DNA of 64,000 nucleotides, from the NCBI RefSeq assembly GCF_000296385.1, contig NZ_JH815185.1:1444684-1508683 (forward strand), written 5' to 3'. Under the pieces are notes generated by a model. That model did not search any database. It was not told the origin of the DNA and worked only from the letters and a program-made list of their open reading frames with translations. This document shows, piece after piece, positions 56,543 through 64,000 of this stretch. Every line of letters begins with the position of its first letter. Within the stretch, counting starts at the first letter, position 1. This DNA is from Lachnoanaerobaculum sp. OBRC5-5 (GTDB taxonomy: Bacteria > Bacillota > Clostridia > Lachnospirales > Lachnospiraceae). The position numbers and the translations under genes are program-made.

Positions 56543-57288
56543 AAGCTCTCGCCCTCCTTGCATGAATAATCGGGTATGCCCTGTTTCGGGGCAGCCTTGC
56601 CTTTGGCAGCGTCCTCCTGCGCCCACTTGTAAATGGTGGCTGCATGGCTGTGGTACTGTTTCCCGGTGGAAGCGATATGGCAGGAAAGCCGGTCAATATA
56701 ATACTCCCACTTGTCGGGCAACTCTGTTTTTAGCCCGGAAAGCTCTGTATCGGTCAGTATCACATTGTTGTATCTGCCATAAGCGGCGGGGGTGGGGTGT
56801 CCCGTTTCTCCCTCTCTCTCTTTTTCTATCTCTATCTCTTTCTCTAACTCTATCTCTATCTCTGGTGGACGAATGTCGGACAAATGTCCGCCTTTTGTCC
56901 GGGGCGGTAAAAGTGCCTTGTTTTCCAGTCTTGCAGCCCGTTTCCGCTCGGCTTCGGTAGAGGACTGTCCTATCATCAGCTCAATGTCGGTCATATAGAA
57001 AGCCCCGCTGTCAAGCTGCTCCACAAGCCCCAACTGCCGGAAAATCTCTAAAGCCCTCTCAACCGTCCCTATCTGGTGGCGGGTCAGTGTCGCTATCATC
57101 TGCGCTGTGTAGGGGATATGCTCGTCAAGCTGCAATTTCCCGCCGTTTTTCAGCGATTTTAAGTACAGCTTCAAGAGGATATTGGAGTATAAAATCCCGT
57201 CTTTCATATCTTCCAGCAGCACAATGGAGTCGCTGTCAAAAAAGTTCTCTTTCAGCTTGAGGTAGTAATACTTGCGGTTATCTGCCAT
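56539..57288 (-). CDS. Replication initiator (phage replisome organizer-type)
   Basis: 249 residues from the ATG at 57288. N-terminal winged-helix domain RKYYYLKLKENFFD through GTVERALEIFRQLGLV (1-95) as in phage replisome organizers. A Glu/Ile/Lys repeat (EIEIELEKEIEIEKE, about 145-160) is encoded by a near-perfect 6-bp DNA repeat. A DnaD-like C-terminal part (about 180-235) has YIDRLSCHIASTGKQYHSH. Probably lets the excised element replicate. Confidence 0.8.
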   Translation of the reverse strand: MADNRKYYYLKLKENFFDSDSIVLLEDMKDGILYSNILLKLYLKSLKNGGKLQLDEHIPYTAQMIATLTRHQIGTVERALEIFRQLGLVEQLDSGAFYMTDIELMIGQSSTEAERKRAARLENKALLPPRTKGGHLSDIRPPEIEIELEKEIEIEKEREGETGHPTPAAYGRYNNVILTDTELSGLKTELPDKWEYYIDRLSCHIASTGKQYHSHAATIYKWAQEDAAKGKAAPKQGIPDYSCKEGESL

Positions 57289-57490
57289 TGTCCCTGTCCT
57301 CCTTTTTCCGGCGTTTGGAGTAGTAGTGGGGGCAGAGTATGATAACCGCCCGGAAGCTCTGCTTGCAGCTATGGGTACAGCCCCGGCAGAGGTCATTGTA
57401 TGTGATACGATCGCAGGTGGAATTCCCGACTTTCACTTGCCGCAGGAAAAAAGACCATTCCAGCCGCCGTTTCTTGCTCATTCTTGGCAT
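57278..57490 (-). CDS. Small Cys-containing basic protein of the element
   Basis: 70 residues, starts MPRMSKKRRLEWSFFL and contains DLCRGCTHSCKQSFRAV, a Cys pattern that could bind zinc, then a basic tail. Small proteins of this type recur upstream of the initiator gene in related elements. Overlaps the initiator start by 11 bp. GGAG lies 7 nt before the ATG. Confidence 0.7.
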   Translation of the reverse strand: MPRMSKKRRLEWSFFLRQVKVGNSTCDRITYNDLCRGCTHSCKQSFRAVIILCPHYYSKRRKKEDRDNGR

Positions 57491-57675
57491 GGGTGCGCTC
57501 CTTTCTGCCGTTTCCGCTGGTGTGGCGGTATCGGCGGTAATTCTGTATCATCTCGGTATCATTTTCGGGTTTTTTCTGCCCTATAAGCCCGTTAAAAAAT
57601 CCTTTGGTATTTGCGGATAGGGTACGGGGCAGCCCCCTTGTTCTGTATAGGTTCGGGTACATTTTGGGGCGGTTT

Positions 57676-59307
57676 TTATCGTTCCTGTTCCTGCCTTTTC
57701 ACAGGCTTGCGCTCCCGGTGTAAAATCTGGTCGATATTGCCCTTGACAGTCTGTAAGCGGCGGTATTCCTCCCGTTTTGCCCGGTAATCGTTGTAGCCGC
57801 TGTTTTTCTCTTGGATAAGGGTTTCAATCTCTGCTTGCAGGGCTTTATAGCTCGGCAGCTTGGAAATGCCGTTTTCCCTGAAATAGCGGGCGGCTGCGTC
57901 TGCTATGATAAAGTCGCTTTCGTACTTCTGACGGTAGGCTGCTTTTGCTTTGGCGTTTTTCTGCTGTTTCAGCCCGTCCCGGACAGGGCGGGTCTTGGAA
58001 TAGGCAAGCACCTGCCGTTGCAGCTCCTTTTTCCCGTTCAGCGTCTTTTCCATCTGCTTCAGCTCTGTAAGGCTTTCCCGCATGGCGGTATAGGCGGCAG
58101 AACAGGCTTCGTCCAGTTCCTCCGGGGAAGAAAAGCCGTACTGCTGATAGGCGGTAACGGTAGCTGCCATTTGCTTTAGGTTGTGCTTTGCCGCCCAGCG
58201 GTCATAGCCCACGCCCTTGCCCTCGGCTCGCTTGGCTTCCCGGTCAACCATGCGCTGCAAGGTGTTGTCTGCCGGGGTGGTTTTTGTGGTTTTTTCCCCT
58301 TGTGACAGCTTTTTAACCGCGGCAGGGTATTCGAGTATGGCTTTGCTCTGTTCGGCGGCTCTGTGGGCGTTCTGCGTAAGCAGGACAAGGACAGCAGCCT
58401 TGTCAAAATCGTCCCCCAGCTTCCGGGCTGTGATAGGCTTTGTCCTGTCCGGCGTGAGGTAGGAAAGCCGCCCCCGGCTCTCCTTGACGGTCACACCCTC
58501 CCGCAGCAAAAGGGAAGAAAATTCGTCAAAGCTGCCAGCTTGGGAAAGTGCCTGCCGTATCGTCCGGCGCAGCTTCGCCTTGTCCGTTTCAAACTTGGTG
58601 GGCTTGGTCGGCTGTCCTGCGGCTTCTCTGACAGCGTTCTCTTTATCAAGGGCAAGCTGTCCTTTCTTTGCCGCCCAGTATTCCCGTTCGGTTATCCGTT
58701 CCTTGCTGCCGCTTAGGAGGTCGATTTGGTAAAGCCCCTCCCGGTGGCACATCTCCATGACTTCACTCTTGAAATATTCCATAGCGGCGTTGGTGCAGCG
58801 GTGCTTGCAGCCCTCCCGTGTGTCGGCTGGTCTGTCCATGTAGGGCAGAAGCGGGACTTCATAAATCCGCAGGGAGTTGATGACGATATGCACATGGATA
58901 TTGCCGCTGTGGTTATGCCCGTCCGGGTGGGTGCAGACTAAGGCTTGGTGTCCGGGGAAATGCTCTTTACAGAACTGCTCGCCCAGCTCCTGCGCCCGGT
59001 CTACGGTCAAGCCGTTGTCTGTCCCGTCCCGTGGGTCAAAGCTGATGATATAGTGGTGGCTTTTCACATCTTCCCGTTTTTGGTTTTTCTCATAGCGGAG
59101 ATTAGCCCGCATACAGGCAACAGCGAAATCCTCGCCCCCACAGTTGAGGGAAGAAATGCGGTAATCCTCCCTCGGTATCAGCCGCCCGTTTTCATCAAGG
59201 GTGGGCTTCATGGTAAACTCGTCATGCTCAAATGTGAGATAGGCTTCCGCTGCGCCATAGTCCGCATTTTTAGAGCTGATATGTTTGAATGTTGCCAACA
59301 GCGTCAC
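57676..59307 (-). CDS. Relaxase (MobA/VirD2-like)
   Basis: About 543 residues. The N-terminal relaxase domain begins ATFKHISSKNADYGAAEAYLTFEH (candidate catalytic Tyr in ADYGAAEAY), with HHYIISFDPRD and the metal-binding GHNHSGNIHVHIVINS. The C-terminal half is helical and basic. Nicks oriT and leads the strand during mobilization. No ATG fits; GTG at 59305-59307 or TTG at 59296-59298 are the likely starts, overlapping mobC by about 30-38 bp. Confidence 0.9.
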   Translation of the reverse strand: MTLLATFKHISSKNADYGAAEAYLTFEHDEFTMKPTLDENGRLIPREDYRISSLNCGGEDFAVACMRANLRYEKNQKREDVKSHHYIISFDPRDGTDNGLTVDRAQELGEQFCKEHFPGHQALVCTHPDGHNHSGNIHVHIVINSLRIYEVPLLPYMDRPADTREGCKHRCTNAAMEYFKSEVMEMCHREGLYQIDLLSGSKERITEREYWAAKKGQLALDKENAVREAAGQPTKPTKFETDKAKLRRTIRQALSQAGSFDEFSSLLLREGVTVKESRGRLSYLTPDRTKPITARKLGDDFDKAAVLVLLTQNAHRAAEQSKAILEYPAAVKKLSQGEKTTKTTPADNTLQRMVDREAKRAEGKGVGYDRWAAKHNLKQMAATVTAYQQYGFSSPEELDEACSAAYTAMRESLTELKQMEKTLNGKKELQRQVLAYSKTRPVRDGLKQQKNAKAKAAYRQKYESDFIIADAAARYFRENGISKLPSYKALQAEIETLIQEKNSGYNDYRAKREEYRRLQTVKGNIDQILHRERKPVKRQEQER

Positions 59308-59668
59308 CCACTTTCTGCAAGACTTCAAACTTTAGGGCAGCAAGGTCGGAAACCGCCGCCCGTACCTCCCCGGCAAGCTGCGGGTAGGGGCTGTGCCACT
59401 CGTTCAGCGTCCGGGCTATCTGGTTTAAGTTGCCGCCGATCCTGCCGTATTCGGCGGTCAGCTTCCCGACAGCGGCAAGCAACTCGTCATTGACGGGGGA
59501 AACGGTTATGATGGGGCGTATGGCTGCCCCGGTTATGGCTTGCCGGATAAACTCGGCTTGGCTCATGTTGTAAGCAGAAAGCCTTTCCGCAAACTCGGCG
59601 TATTCTTCCTCGGTCATGCGTGTCTTGACTACCCGGCTGCGGTGCGGCGTGTTATATCGTTTTCGCAT
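59270..59668 (-). CDS. mobC: MobC-like relaxosome protein
   Basis: 132 residues from the ATG at 59668 (GAAGGAGG before it; the longer frame to 59995 crosses the oriT structures and is not used). Starts with a basic MRKRYNTPHRSRV, followed by a ribbon-helix-helix-like VKTRMTEEEYAEFAERLS and the MobC motif GGNLNQIARTLNE. Assists the relaxase at oriT. Confidence 0.88.
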   Translation of the reverse strand: MRKRYNTPHRSRVVKTRMTEEEYAEFAERLSAYNMSQAEFIRQAITGAAIRPIITVSPVNDELLAAVGKLTAEYGRIGGNLNQIARTLNEWHSPYPQLAGEVRAAVSDLAALKFEVLQKVGDAVGNIQTYQL

Positions 59669-59780
59669 GGTAAAACCTCCTTCGGCTGTGCGTGGTGTCC
59701 TCTCACTAATAGGAGAAAAACAGGGTGTAAAGCGGAACTGTTTTTGAAAAATCCGAAAAATTATTTTGAGGGATTTTCCA

Positions 59781-59886
59781 GCGGCGTAAGCCGCATAAGC
59801 AGGGTTTGGGGAAGGCACTCCCCAACAAGATTCCCGCAGGGGCAAAATGAGCGATAAGCGAATTTTGGTACTGCGGTAGAATCTTG
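59781..59886. other. Candidate oriT with nested hairpins
   Basis: The 59669-60292 stretch has no gene. Just upstream of mobC are three hairpins in a row: GCGGC/GCCGC (59781-59794), TTGGGGA/TCCCCAA (59806-59825) and a large one (59826-59886). The last has arms CAAGATTC/GAATCTTG plus CCGCAG/CTGCGG and an inner CAAAAT/ATTTTG. Such clusters beside mobC and relaxase genes mark transfer origins. The nick site cannot be placed by eye. Confidence 0.6.
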
Positions 59887-59997
59887 CTCTGAAAAACTCC
59901 GGCGTTCCCCGGCTTCCGTACTTTCCGCTAACAAGACGTTTCAAAAGGGCTTTGCTACCCGCTATTCCGGCATATCTTGAAAATTTTCCTTTCACTA

Positions 59998-60070
59998 CCT
60001 ACAACACCACGCAAAGCAAAATGGACGGAGATTTTTAGAATTTCCCCTTATTCCCTACAACACCACGCAA
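59998..60070. repeat. 17-bp direct repeats, 56 bp apart
   Basis: CCTACAACACCACGCAA occurs identically at 59998-60014 and 60054-60070 in the gene-free region upstream of mobC, each preceded by TT/AC-rich sequence. Could bind the initiator or MobC. From 60071 to 60292 nothing else is recognised. Confidence 0.6.
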
Positions 60071-60292
60071 GCCGAAAAAGGCGGACAATGGCAGTATTTT
60101 TTTCTTTGATACCCTCCACGGATAAGTAAGGGATTTTGCCAACTGCGGCGGCAATTTTCCCTTTTGTTTTTTCATACTGGGGATTTTCAAAAATGCCAAA
60201 CAGGAACGAAAAAAAGCAGCAAATCTGTTGAATAGATTTACTGCTTTCTGGTTGCCGGCGAAGCGGCGGTTATTCAGTTGTAGGCGGTAGGG

Positions 60293-60496
60293 CTATCTCC
60301 CAAAGCGGAACTTGAAAATAGCTGTGAGAAGCGTCTGGGTGATGTAGTCCTCTGTATCTTGGTCTACCCGTCCATTCACACGGGCGGCACATTGTATGCG
60401 GCGGCGGTAATACTGCAATACAGTTCCCACCGCTTCCGGCTCCCCGCTGGTGGCTTGGACGATTGTTTCATAGGGGAGAAGCCTATTATTTCTCAT
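60293..60496 (-). CDS. Tn916 orf8-like helix-turn-helix protein
   Basis: 67 residues from the ATG at 60496 (GGAGGGAATGG). LLPYETIVQATSGEPEAVGTVLQYYRRRI and a C-terminal TLLTAIFKFRFGR match the short HTH proteins paired with a sigma-like regulator in Tn916-type elements (Orf8). Overlaps the stop of that partner gene by 11 bp. Confidence 0.8.
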   Translation of the reverse strand: MRNNRLLPYETIVQATSGEPEAVGTVLQYYRRRIQCAARVNGRVDQDTEDYITQTLLTAIFKFRFGR

Positions 60497-60932
60497 ATGC
60501 CATTCCCTCCATTTCCGCTTGGAGCTGCCGTAGGACTTTTCGGATATGGTAGCCCGCTGTGCTGCGGCTGCGCCCGTACTGTCTGCCAATTTCGTGCTGT
60601 GGAATACGCTTGAAAAAGGACAGGTAAATCATTTCCCGCTCCCGTTCGTCCAGCCGTGACAGGGCTTCCGCAAGTAAGCCGCTGCTGAAAATGACCGTAT
60701 CGCCGCAAAGGGTAAGTATGTATTCCTCGTCCGGCTCCGGGGCTTGGAAATATTCATCTGTCGTGCCTAAAGGGTAGTGCTTTTCGTCTGTGAGGTATTC
60801 AAGGGATATTTCTCTTTTGTGCTTCCTGCTCCGTGTCCTCGCTGCGTTGATCGTTGCATTTCGGATAACGACTTTGCAAAAGGCATGGAAAGTGTACTCG
60901 ATATGTTCCCGATATTCTTCTGTACAGGTCAT
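60486..60932 (-). CDS. Sigma-70-like regulator (Tn916 orf7-like)
   Basis: 148 residues. Region 4-like C-terminus LSRLDEREREMIYLSFFKRIPQHEIGRQYGRSRSTAGYHIRKVLRQL (about 95-140) with an HTH. The N-terminal FHAFCKVVIRNATINAARTRSRK resembles region 2. In Tn916-like elements such proteins activate transfer or excision genes. ATG follows GGGAGGAAAGG. Confidence 0.85.
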   Translation of the reverse strand: MTCTEEYREHIEYTFHAFCKVVIRNATINAARTRSRKHKREISLEYLTDEKHYPLGTTDEYFQAPEPDEEYILTLCGDTVIFSSGLLAEALSRLDEREREMIYLSFFKRIPQHEIGRQYGRSRSTAGYHIRKVLRQLQAEMEGMAYEK

Positions 60933-61057
60933 GGAAAATCCCCCTTTCCTCCCAAAAGGGCTGTGGCTGGTTAGTAGTTGCTTTTTATGATAGTAAGGGG
61001 CGGCAGCACTTTAGGCTGTCGCTCCTTGACTGCCTAACTGCAAAACCGGGCGGGGCT

Positions 61058-61096
61058 GTCAACGGCGGGCGAAGCCCGTTCATCTTGACCGTTGAC
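61058..61096. promoter_or_regulatory. Nested inverted repeat upstream of the regulator genes
   Basis: Outer 8-bp arms GTCAACGG/CCGTTGAC enclose a perfect CGGGC-GAA-GCCCG hairpin (61066-61078). It lies between the methyltransferase gene end and the sigma-like gene start. Could be a terminator for the former or an operator; no U-tract is visible. Confidence 0.45.
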
Positions 61097-61136
61097 TGGC
61101 TCGGCCAGGTTTGCTATTTATCCGGCAAACTTGAAT

Positions 61137-61904
61137 TTATTTTAAGCTATCACGTTTTACCTTTTTAAGCCTTACTATCATTACCATAGGAATTTCTTTG
61201 TTGTTTTTGAAACATTCTTCATAAAATCCATCAATGACAAATCCAGCTCTAAAACAAAGGTTAAAAATATCTTGTATGGAACGATGATAATAAATCTGCT
61301 CCTCCGGTTGCCCTTCAATCGCTATACCATAGTAACTGTGCGGTGTCATATATTTTTCAGTCAACGTGATAAAACAAGGGTGTTGCGTTGCAAAGACAAA
61401 AATTCCGCTTTCCTCCAACAGTTCATAAACAGCCATAAGAAGTGGTTCAATATCCGTAATATCCATAATTGCCATATTAGAAACTGCTTTCGTAAAGGCT
61501 CGATTTCTTTTTAATTCTAATATACTTTCTCTATTGGTCGCATCCGCTACACAAAATTCAATTTGTTTTGCATATTGTGATTGCCGTCTTTTAGCCAATT
61601 CTATCATTTTTTTGCTGTAATCAAAAGCGACAATCGAAGCGCCTCTTTGTGCAAGATACGAAGAATAATTTCCATTGCCACACGCAATATCCAAAATGTA
61701 ATCCGCAGGATTAGGAGATAGAAGTTCCGTTACTTTGGGACGCACTACCTCTCTGTGAAATTCATTAGATTTGTCACCCATTGCATTATCCCAAAATTGT
61801 GCGTTTTTCTCCCAGATTTTTTTACTTTCCTCTGTTCCCATGTTCTCTCCCACTCCCAAAATTTGCCTTTTTGCTTCCATTAAATCTTCCTTACTATATT
61901 CCAT
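61137..61904 (-). CDS. Class I SAM-dependent methyltransferase
   Basis: 255 residues. SAM-binding motif I YILDIACGNGNYSSYLA, acidic post-I VAFDYSK, motif II FCVADATN and an ATQHPCFIT stretch. Resembles UbiE/Methyltransf_11-like enzymes found downstream of tetracycline ribosomal protection genes in mobile elements. Substrate unknown; no rRNA-methylase signature. ATG after ATGGAGG. Lower GC than the mobilization genes, consistent with cargo. Confidence 0.85.
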   Translation of the reverse strand: MEYSKEDLMEAKRQILGVGENMGTEESKKIWEKNAQFWDNAMGDKSNEFHREVVRPKVTELLSPNPADYILDIACGNGNYSSYLAQRGASIVAFDYSKKMIELAKRRQSQYAKQIEFCVADATNRESILELKRNRAFTKAVSNMAIMDITDIEPLLMAVYELLEESGIFVFATQHPCFITLTEKYMTPHSYYGIAIEGQPEEQIYYHRSIQDIFNLCFRAGFVIDGFYEECFKNNKEIPMVMIVRLKKVKRDSLK

Positions 61905-62005
61905 TGTTACCCTCCATAACTTCTGATTGTTGCCGTCTTGACTATTATGTATCTTTTCTTTCCAAAATGGTATAGGCTTTTATTTTTATAATGCTGCAAA
62001 ACTTT

Positions 62006-62041
62006 TCTTCTGTAAGGTATTCAAAGGATATTTCCCTTTGC
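62006..62041 (-). pseudogene. Remnant of a second sigma-like regulator gene
   Basis: About 36 bp match the coding sequence at roughly 60782-60817 with only about five differences, encoding KGKYPLNTLQ-frame relatives of REISLEYLT. No other part of the gene is present. The neighbouring 62042-62100 has a GCCGCT/AGCGGC hairpin followed by TTTTTT on the plus strand. Confidence 0.4.
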
Positions 62042-62117
62042 CGCCGCTATTGGAAAGCCAAAAGCAGCGGCTTTTTTACGCGATATGACCGAAAAGTCTA
62101 GAAAGCAGGATATGTCA

Positions 62118-62573
62118 TCATTTGTCATTTCTTCTCAATGTAATAACTGCATGGCATATCAAGCCAAATACAAGAGAAAAACAGCCACCGCCAAATAGTG
62201 ATGCTCCCCACCCTGCACCCGACATTGTCATAAAACCGCCAACAAAGAAAATACCAATGCCAAGAAATATCCCGACACCATAAAAAAGTCCAATTGCCAT
62301 ATCATACTTATTAAATTGTCGTTTCTCTTTTTTTTCACATGTTTCCATTTTTGTTATTACCTCCTTCGCAAAATCGTCCATGTGGACTCCAAAAAGAAAA
62401 CAAATTTTTTTCAACGTATTTAAATCGGGTTCATTAACATCTCTCTCCCAATTCGATAGCGCCTGCCGGGTAACATTCAATTCCCCAGCCAGTTCTTCCT
62501 GTGTCATTCCCGATTGTGTTCGCAGATGACGTATTTGCTTTCCTGTTGTAATATCCGTCTGTTTCTGGTTCAA
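62118..62573 (-). CDS. Membrane-bound XRE regulator
   Basis: 151 residues. N-terminal XRE HTH (about 10-65, MTQEELAGELNVTRQALSNWERD), a short linker with Lys/Arg, and two to three hydrophobic segments (about 92-145, Gly/Phe-rich). HTH proteins with a membrane tail are common in Firmicutes and sense envelope or unknown signals. The start appears to be TTG (62571-62573) 7 nt after GGAGG. It follows the tet gene on the same strand and may be co-transcribed. Confidence 0.82.
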   Translation of the reverse strand: MNQKQTDITTGKQIRHLRTQSGMTQEELAGELNVTRQALSNWERDVNEPDLNTLKKICFLFGVHMDDFAKEVITKMETCEKKEKRQFNKYDMAIGLFYGVGIFLGIGIFFVGGFMTMSGAGWGASLFGGGCFSLVFGLICHAVITLRRNDK

Positions 62574-62654
62574 AATGGTTCCTCCTCTCTGATGCTGATT
62601 TTATCAATGATATTTCGGAATAGCCAGCAATGAACGCTTGCATTGCGCAAGACG

Positions 62655-64000
62655 TTACATTATCTTCTGAAACATATGCCGGATCTTGTCTAAACGGCTG
62701 TTCGGGCGGCGTGGCTGAAATACAGGCTCGCCGGAAGTTTCCTGATACCCTTTTAATTCTGTAATGCAGACACTTCTTCCATTTGTATAAAAATTCAGAT
62801 CATTCCTATATTCACCGATACAACGGGCAGGGATTTCACCCTTAAAAATAACTTCATCTTTTTCAAGTCTGGTTGATTCAATGATTGCGCAATACTTTGG
62901 TGCATCATTATAAGCCCGTGAAAGATATTCCTGCGGTGCAAAAAGGGTAAAGGAAAGGTATGGTTCCAACAGTTGTGTCCCTGCTTTTTTCAATGCCTGC
63001 TCCAACACGACAGGCGCAAGAAAACGAAAATCAGCGGGGGTGCTGACCGGGCTGTAATAAACTCCATAATCAAAACAAATTTGGCAGTCTGTCACTCCCC
63101 AGCCATATAAGCCCTGCTCCATTCCATAACGCACACCCTCCATGACGGCATTTTGAAAACTTTGGTTTAAATAGCCGAGAGATACCTCGCTTTTATATTG
63201 TGTTCCGCTTCCAACAGGAAGCGGTGTTACAGTCAAACCAATAGATGCCCAAAACGGATTCGGCGGCACTTCAATATGAATCGTGCAGCTCGCTTTTTTT
63301 TGCGGTCTTTCCAGATAAATAACCGAAGGCTCTTTCATAGCCACGCCCACATGATATTTTTCTTCTAATAGCGAACAAATAACTTCTAACTGTACTTTTC
63401 CCAAAAAAGATAACATAATCTCATGGGTAACAGTATCAATGTCAAAATGCAAAAGAGGGTCTGTATCAGCAATCTCTGCGAGGGCATTTAACAGGGCTTC
63501 CCTTTGCTCCGGCTTTTGCGGCTCTACCGTTGTCCGAAGTAATGGCATGGGATTATCAATCCGTGTTTTGTGAGGCAGGAGTTTTTCATTTCCCAGGATA
63601 TCGTTCAGTTTCAAAGTATCATCAGCTAAAATAACAATTTCTCCCGGACAGGCATGGTCAGCCGGGACGATTTCACCATTTGACGGAATACACATTTCTG
63701 TAATCTTTATTTTTTCCTTTTTTGACAGCAGCAGGGTATCCCGTAAATGGAGCGTCCCATGATACAGGCGTAAATAAGAAAGCCGTTTTTTCCGCTCTGT
63801 ATACTCAACCTTAAAAACATATCCACATAATTCAGACTGAATATCGTCCGTTTCTGTAATGAAAGTTTCTATAATCGCTTCAATCAGTTTTTCTGTTCCT
63901 AAATTGTCTTTTGCACTCCCATGATAAACAGGAAACAAAGAGCAGCATCTGGTTCTTTTGCACTTTTCATATTGTAATTCCTGTATATCCAAAGAATCCT
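62655..64000 (-). CDS. tet: Tetracycline ribosomal protection protein, N-terminus beyond window
   Basis: The frame is open from the right edge to 62655 (about 448 codons), the C-terminal 70% of a ~640-residue EF-G-like GTPase that ejects tetracycline from ribosomes. Clear TetM/TetO/TetW-class sequence: [72 protein letters not shown] and [10 protein letters not shown] at the end. Compared from memory it is not identical to tet(M), tet(O) or tet(W): the tail is tet(W)-like while the centre is nearer tet(M)/tet(O). Allele not assigned. Confidence 0.92.
   Translation of the reverse strand, partial: DSLDIQELQYEKCKRTRCCSLFPVYHGSAKDNLGTEKLIEAIIETFITETDDIQSELCGYVFKVEYTERKKRLSYLRLYHGTLHLRDTLLLSKKEKIKITEMCIPSNGEIVPADHACPGEIVILADDTLKLNDILGNEKLLPHKTRIDNPMPLLRTTVEPQKPEQREALLNALAEIADTDPLLHFDIDTVTHEIMLSFLGKVQLEVICSLLEEKYHVGVAMKEPSVIYLERPQKKASCTIHIEVPPNPFWASIGLTVTPLPVGSGTQYKSEVSLGYLNQSFQNAVMEGVRYGMEQGLYGWGVTDCQICFDYGVYYSPVSTPADFRFLAPVVLEQALKKAGTQLLEPYLSFTLFAPQEYLSRAYNDAPKYCAIIESTRLEKDEVIFKGEIPARCIGEYRNDLNFYTNGRSVCITELKGYQETSGEPVFQPRRPNSRLDKIRHMFQKIM

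Larger units (their letters stand above)
53694..64000 (-). mobile_element. Integrative mobilizable element in maff2, left part
   Basis: Visibly GC-richer than the host up to about 61 kb. Contains a large serine recombinase, TnpW, helicase loader, replication initiator, relaxase, MobC, candidate oriT, Tn916 orf7/orf8-like genes and cargo including a tetracycline ribosomal protection gene. No mating-channel genes are seen in this part. Boundaries: left about 53694; right end not in the window. The segment beyond 61 kb is less GC-rich and may be a nested module. Confidence 0.75.

Noticed and set aside
57393-57662. 89-residue minus-strand frame between the relaxase gene and the small Cys protein gene
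   Set aside because: Composition is unlike a folded protein, it overlaps the better-supported 70-residue gene, and no ribosome site is clear; the 185-bp gap is left without a gene.
59669-59995. N-terminal extension of MobC
   Set aside because: The extension runs through the oriT hairpins and lacks family similarity; a strong ribosome site precedes the ATG at 59668.

Overview
The window looks like chromosomal DNA of a low-GC Gram-positive anaerobe of the Clostridia, most likely a Lachnospiraceae member. The supporting signs are AT-rich DNA, strong GGAGG ribosome binding sites, the DnaD/DnaI-type primosome pair, PyrK/PyrD-type pyrimidine synthesis, an agr-type LytTR regulator and a Mn-dependent CBS-type pyrophosphatase. 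Genus is not determinable by eye. No rRNA, tRNA or CRISPR array was seen. Most genes are on the minus strand, so operons read from right to left.

1-22 kb is a dense housekeeping region. Reading leftwards, the pyrimidine operon (pyrF-pyrK-pyrD-pyrE) is followed by small membrane proteins (a 49-residue peptide, VanZ, a 141-residue protein) and an M29-type aminopeptidase. A purine run follows (purE-purM-purN-purD, then guaB with its own promoter and a leader hairpin). Next come a nucleotidyltransferase, CBS-pyrophosphatase, shikimate kinase with a basic tail, flavin reductase, murC, dnaD, dnaI-like ATPase, prs, a LytTR response regulator and a stalked surface protein cut by the window edge.

22-40 kb is a patchwork. 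It has a GNAT acetyltransferase and ZIP metal transporter on the plus strand, and a roughly 1.1 kb module (ORF6N-protein remnant, 71-residue 2TM protein, nitroreductase) present twice, 7,766 bp apart. Between the copies lie an IS1182-like transposase remnant, a LacI-regulator/MATE-exporter pair and a BceAB-like ABC transporter. Then come a complete polyamine uptake operon (XRE-cupin regulator, potA, potB, potC, potD) with a near-consensus promoter, an alpha/beta hydrolase, and a DinJ/YafQ toxin-antitoxin pair.

40-51 kb returns to core functions: a GH13 glycosidase, aroC with a lactonase, metA (with the Glu that marks acetyl-CoA use), ligA, a pseudouridine synthase, lgt, a sulfatase-modifying-factor-like protein beside decayed XRE antitoxin genes, lepB and an orphan DinJ-like antitoxin.

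51.8-64 kb is mobile DNA in two layers. A short, decayed piece of a Tn1549-like conjugative element (truncated virB4, prgI, a coiled-coil gene, virB6, and the tail of maff2) is interrupted inside maff2 by a visibly GC-richer integrative mobilizable element. That element has a TnpX-like large serine recombinase, TnpW, a DnaC-like helicase loader, a replication initiator, a relaxase and MobC with a strongly structured candidate oriT, and Tn916 orf7/orf8-like regulators. Beyond these lie a methyltransferase, a membrane-bound XRE regulator and most of a tetracycline ribosomal protection gene running off the right edge. The other end of the element is outside the window.
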